This document shows, piece after piece, positions 59,130-64,000 of a DNA stretch of 64,000 bases (position 1 is the first letter of the stretch; each line of letters starts with the position of its first letter). The stretch comes from Medicago truncatula (taxonomy: Eukaryota > Streptophyta > Magnoliopsida > Fabales > Fabaceae), in contig NC_053044.1 of NCBI RefSeq assembly GCF_003473485.1, positions 5,344,501 through 5,408,500 of the forward strand. The letters run 5' to 3'. The notes beneath the pieces were generated by a model. That model had not been told where the DNA came from. It ran no database searches and worked only from the letters and a program-made list of their open reading frames with translations. A program made the translations under genes and the position numbers.

Positions 59130-62100
59130 TCATTGCGAGGCTTCAAGCTCCTGTGGGTTAGATGCATTTTCTGAAGTACATATGCTGAGACTGTTCTTAG
59201 TCTGATCCATAGGTTGGACCTCAAAAGATGGACAAGGATCCTCTAACCCAATGTGAGAAAGTTGTTGATTACTTCTCAAGTTCTCCTCTTGTAAGCACCT
59301 CACCGGAAGGTTCACTTGGTTAGCGGCTTTGCTTTCACATTGCACCTCAGTTGAAATGTGTGACTCCAGTTTGTCAGAATAATTTCCTGTTAACTCCACA
59401 GGTCTATGAAAGAGTAAACGGGCGACAGTTCGATCAATGGAATTCGTCTCTGTTTCAACATCAGGCATCCTGGCATATCTGTGTGATACCAGCATGGTAT
59501 GTACGGGAAAACTAGTTATTAGTTTAACATGTTGACAGCACAATCAAGGTAATATACATCACAAAAATTGTTTTTGCAAGACAAACATACTTAACAGTTT
59601 TACTGAAGAAGATACAGTCCTCTCAAATAAGATAACTAGGAAACCGAAGTCCTACTTTAGTCACAAAATGTGATCATTTAAACAACAAAGGCCGTGTCCA
59701 TTCTGCACAGCCCGAACCACAAATTTACTTAGCCTAGCTAACGGTAAATCATCTAAGTGAAACCAAATCTAATGTAGGTGGTAATGAATTTGAACAGTAA
59801 TTGTGTTGTGAGATTATCAAATAAACTTTATGGACATTATATTCAAATGACTTTTTAGCCCCTATAGTAAAACCCGTTTTCAGTTTAGCCCCTATGAAAA
59901 CCTAGTCAGTTTGGTCCCCATAATATAAACTGTTTCGGTTTAGTCCCAAACTTACTTTGATCCTTGTTATTTTGACTTTAGTCCTTATTCCACATACTAA
60001 AATCAATATGTTCCATGTATTAGCAGGATTGATTCAATATGAACAAATGTTACGACACTGAAATATTATGAATCTCTCTTGGTTCTTCAATGTCTTATGC
60101 TTTTATTTAGCCTTTGAAGTTGTCCACCATAGATAAAGTAATACTGAATATATAATAATAAGTTCTTTACTTATAAACAAAAAGCAAGCAGTCACAGTGA
60201 TTGAAGTAGTAGGTAGTATTTTACTGTTGCTTTTCTAACCTGTTTTGGCTACTGCTTTCTTCTCTTGCAAAAACATCATATTCTTTGTTATTTTTGTTTG
60301 TACTGCTAGTGTCAATAGCATAATGCCGTTGCGTTGCACTTTGTGCCAGCCGGAACAAGCTATCTCTGATGCAGAGTCTTGTTGTGACATCTAACTGTAA
60401 AAAGTGTTTGCCTCGGGATTGAAGCCGTGCCCAAATTAGTATGCAAGGAAACAATTACACTGTAAAGCATATATTAGCAAGTAGCAACTCAACAATACCT
60501 TTGATATAACATCCTGAAGCCTGCACAATATGGTTTCTTCAACAAAATCATCATCAGTTGCAAGAGATATTGTATTAGAATCATCTTGTTCGATTAGAGG
60601 AAGAGTACCAAGATCTTCAATTTTAGGATCAGTCCCATCACTAGAATGACTTTGAATTTGTGGGTGGCATTTTTGAGCGACGGATTTACTAGTGCAAGGA
60701 ACTTGGTGGCCCAGTACTTGCTGTTGTTTCTGAATAGCAAGCATTGCCTGCATTTGCTGCCGCCGCCTCAATTTTTCAATTTTTTCCTGAGGAGTCATAG
60801 TTTGAGGCACGGCTGAGCCCGCATAACTTTTCAAAGGACTCAACGGACCAGAAGATGTTTCATACCCAGAGAACACATGCTGATGCCTAAGATTTCCTGA
60901 CTGAAACTGTGTTAGCATTGGCATAGCAGGGAGGTTACCATAAAACGAAGGTGCCACATATGGATTTATGATGTTCTGATATAGTGTTTCAGGTCCTCGG
61001 AGTTGCTTTGGTTGCCCAAGAATTGAAGAGGGAGAAGATTGTAGCACAGAAGGTGTCAATTGACTCTCAAATTGTCTTGCCGATGTTGCTGAAGAAGACC
61101 AATTACCATAAAAATCCTGCAAATCTTTCCCCTCTTGTTTTATCTTTGACTTTTTCCGTGTTTTCAACTGATTCTTTTGGCTAAAACTCTGCATATACAT
61201 AAAATAACAGAATAAATTCTTGGATGACTTTGAGAAGGAAACAGATGAAATCCTTGACACAATATTATGTCAAGGGTGTGCAACCATGTAGAGAAAATCA
61301 TGAAAAGTTAATCAAACAGATTGCACACAGAAGGATACAATACAACACAATCAATGCTTCCTTAAGATGCTAAAATGCAATTAGAAGGTTGAAAATACAA
61401 CACAATCAATTCTTACTCTTGCATGAGAGGGCATGTTAGATACAAAACCACTCATAATCTATTGAGAAAAACTCAAGTCTCACACATTGACTAAAAAGAA
61501 GGCTTGGAAAGAGTATATAGAGAATAAGCATCCCTCACCTACAAGTCGGTTTCGTGGGTTTGAGTAAGATCCTAAATTTAAAATGGCATCAGAGTCTATC
61601 CTAGATTCATCAAGCCCTCACCAATAGTGTTAGACATGAATGGGTGTATTGAGAAAACAACTCAAGTCTCACGCTAACTAGAGATAATGCCTTAAAAGAG
61701 CTTATAAAGAATGAGCATCGCTTATCTAGTTATCTTACAAGGCGGTTTTGTGGGATTGAGTTAGGCCCAAAATCAAAGATAAACCAACAAGTTTATCTTT
61801 TGGAAAATTTGGTTCATGAGAAGGTTGATAAACTAGATAGCATAAACTAGGAAGCAATAGAAGGTAGCATTTTAATATTTATATGCTTCTAAAATGATTT
61901 GGGATCCCTTATCACTTTGCTCATTTGTTGTTGCAATATTACAACAGATGATAAACCAAAGGCCATAGACGTGGTACTACAGCTTCCTAACATATCTGGA
62001 TCATACAGTCTAAAGGACAAAATGAAAAAAGTTATTTGCTCCATTATACAAATAGAGAACTGAATAATAGACAGGTGGTTGAAAGTTACTTGACATACCT

Positions 62101-63643
62101 GCTGCTCGTGTCCAGTAGGCTTACTTCTATCTCCAGCACATTCCACATTATCAGTGATTGTGTGTGAATTTTCTATACTCTGATAAGCAGGACCAGAAAT
62201 CTTTTCGTAGTCAAGGGAAAATGATTGATCACTACAGTGAACATGTTCTTCTTTGATTTCCAAAGGCCCTGATCTATTCCTTAAAGCATCAGTGGGACTT
62301 GGTGTGTTCAATGGTACAGATGCTTGATTGCTACTCACATCTTTAGCAGACCAGAGGTCATCAGAATTATCAAGACTTGCATGGCCAAATATAGGGTCAT
62401 CATTGCTGCAAAATCATCACTTGTGAGAATATTCAATCAGATAGATGCCGTTGTAAGATACAAAGACTAACTATAAGATAGATGCATGTCTACAATTGTT
62501 TACTCTTACTCAGGAACTTCAGTATTTTTTTCCAATGTAACCCATCATGTGCACATGTAATGAAAGTCAAGGGGAATTAAAACTACCCACTGACAATCAT
62601 CAATTTTTAAAAATTAGAAACATGAAGCCTTGTTTCCTAGTTTAAGTGGTAAAGGTCTTCCGAAATTTCACATCATAATCATTCCTTTTTCACTTTGAAT
62701 CATTTTACTTTATTGTTGCAGCTACAGCGGCATAGATGCACATAGGTTTCACAGGAATAAATTTGAAGGAACTTAAACTAAGATGGAGCAGTTTGTAAAC
62801 AGTTGTAAAAAGTGATGAATACAACAGTTAGGTAACGGCTGAGTTTGGTCCACTTTAGACTTCGGAAATTCAGACAGAAATGAATCCAAATAAATCCAAG
62901 ACTTTTATGATCATAATGCTACCATGCCTATCAGACATATGCTTGTATTAGATATAGAATAATATAGGCAATCTTCTTTACCTGAAAATCCTATCAAGGT
63001 CATCAAAACTTCCTATGTTAGCCCAGTCATAATCAGCAAAATCACCCTGTTCTTTACCTTCGTCGGCATTTTGATAAAATTCAGCATCCCTTCCATTCTG
63101 TGTGATCTCTTCTGTCAAACATTTATACAATTAGGAATGGAAAAATATAGCTAATATCATGCATGTTCATTATTTTTCATATTATGACAGTGGAATGCAA
63201 GCACAAAAAAACATCAGCAGACAGACGCCTGCACAAACAAACGCATAGGCAAATATGAGACATGCTATCTACTAATAATTCCAGCAATTAGCAATTTTAT
63301 CACCTCTTGATGTACCGAGTTTGCTAAGTTCACCTCGATATTTAGAAAGTTCAGTACACGGAGAATCCTGATCAATTTTAGCTGCACTTGATAAAGACAA
63401 GTCAGAGCATGAGTTTGCCACATATCCTGAGGCAAGTTGTCCTCCATTATTGTCAAGGTTCGAACTGCTTCCTAGTTTTCCATCAAAATCAGTTTGCGTC
63501 TCGGGTTGCTTCCGCTTGTTAAGCTTACACACAGCTGGTTCCTGATTCACTTCTTTCTTGTTTTTAAGATCTTCACTTGCCTCTGGAAACGGCACAATAT
63601 GATCATCGCCCTCACCTCCCTCATCCCATATTATATTAGCAAG
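59130..63643 (-). CDS. LNK2: LNK2-type circadian clock coactivator (5' end incomplete)
   Basis: Exons 63643-63304, 63111-62982, 62405-62099, 61188-60499, 60394-60240 and 59478-59130 join in phase with GT-AG introns and encode 656 residues. The N-terminal block LANIIWDEGGEGDDHIVPFP is the family signature, and WANIGSFDDLDRIF follows at about 143-156. A basic stretch (KTRKKSKIKQEG) and a predicted coiled coil MTPQEKIEKLRRRQQMQAML at about 390-410 also match LNK2. The C-terminal part holds CIRDSLFRLAQSATQRH and IDRTVARLLFHRP. LNK1/LNK2 act in the nucleus as coactivators recruited by RVE4/RVE8 MYB factors to evening clock genes; they bind no DNA themselves. The usual first exon, encoding a short MFDWNDEE-like start, is not in this window unless the exon at 63900 replaces it. 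Introns hold a TRIM and a possible cryptic exon (61894-62012). Confidence 0.9.
59840..60000. mobile_element. MULE-end-like sequence in an LNK2 intron
   Basis: gactttttagcccctatagt, tttagcccctatgaaaa and gtttggtccccataat have the layout of MULE terminal repeats of the 'tagcccct/ggtcccc' type seen elsewhere here, but no second end is visible. Confidence 0.35.
61435..61777 (+). mobile_element. TRIM (miniature LTR retrotransposon) in an LNK2 intron
   Basis: Two direct repeats of about 147 bases start tgttaga (61435 and 61628) and share ctcaagtctcac, aaagagtatat / aaagagcttat, aatgagcatc-like, acaag(t/g)cggtttcgtggg and ttgagt. Between them lies tggcatcagagtct (61584), a slightly changed initiator-tRNA primer site. 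There is no coding region. Confidence 0.75.
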
Positions 63644-63899
63644 CTGAAAATTTTCCGTTATTAAACAATGATATTATTGAAGGTAAGTAAAAAATAAGAG
63701 TACTCTTTAGATGCTGGTAGTAGCAACATAAGTAGGCACAAGGAAGAAGGGAAATGCATGAAGAATGAGCATTAGACAATAGAAAATTCTGTCCGCTTTA
63801 TTACCAGCTTTATTACCAGGTTTGACATATACTGAGAAGGAAAAGACATTATGGGTTTGTGTGTCTGAATTATAAAATCAGATAATATTACATATACAC

Positions 63900-63956
63900 C
63901 TGACATGACAGTAAGGGAAGCCTTTCCTTCAAAAGTCCAAACTTTGTAAGAGACAT
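63900..63956 (-). CDS. Candidate alternative first coding exon of LNK2
   Basis: ATG at 63956 followed by 19 in-frame codons (MSLTKFGLLKERLPLLSCQ) ends at a CAG|GTGTAT donor in phase 0, exactly the phase needed to join the exon at 63643. This may be a real alternative N-terminus or a 5' UTR exon with a chance frame. Confidence 0.4.
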
Positions 63957-64000
63957 ATTTCCTAGTTTAGTGTTGAAATTTTTGTTCTCATTTCATAGCT

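Overview
This is nuclear plant DNA, almost certainly Medicago truncatula or a very close galegoid legume. The strongest clue is a two-exon nodule-specific cysteine-rich (NCR) peptide gene at 2904-3203, with the family's typical signal peptide and C-x5-C-x10-C-x4-C core. AT-rich intergenic DNA, spliced genes with GT-AG introns and a dense load of nested plant transposons agree with this. No bacterial operons, rRNA, tRNA genes or CRISPR arrays were seen.

Layout. 1-1.4 kb: short-palindrome arrays and a decayed zinc-knuckle tail of a MULE-type transposase. 2.4-3.2 kb: NCR gene with a tandemly duplicated upstream region. 3.7-7.9 kb: broken Ty3/gypsy gag-pol pieces split by unclassified repeat DNA, then a frameshifted PIF/Harbinger transposase. 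8.7-10 kb: a Mutator-like element with a perfect 9-bp target duplication and a foldback MITE. 10.5-13.3 kb: a gene for an AT-hook protein lying between two partial copies of an RPB5-family gene whose intact parent is on the other strand at 19.0-22.6 kb. 13.7-18.9 kb: hairpins, PIF-, MULE- and CACTA-type MITEs and a SINE. 22.8-23.4 kb: a hAT-like insertion just upstream of the RPB5-family gene. 24.5-29.5 kb: a chromovirus-type LTR retrotransposon with one LTR, rearranged as gag / RT-RNaseH / gag. 29.5-34.6 kb: a 1.33-kb sequence present twice in direct orientation with a foldback element between the copies. 34.7-40.8 kb: an intact nine-exon CCR4-NOT subunit 9 gene on the minus strand. 41-44.4 kb: three more repeat elements. 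44.6-53.6 kb: two near-identical MULE-like elements in the same orientation, bracketing a divergent histone H2B-like gene and an F-box/FBD gene; the outermost flanks match as one 10-bp duplication. 55.3-57.2 kb: a three-level nested transposon. 59.1-64.0 kb: most of a LNK2-type circadian coactivator gene, minus strand, running to or past the right edge, with a TRIM element in an intron.

Genes I regard as real: NCR peptide, AT-hook protein, RPB5-family subunit (NRPE5-like), CNOT9, H2B-like protein, F-box/FBD protein (possibly broken) and LNK2. They do not form a pathway. What links them is transposon-driven rearrangement: gene-fragment duplication, an insertion near a start codon, intron loading and the transposon-bracketed 9-kb block. 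Exon coordinates were worked out by hand from splice signals and reading phase.
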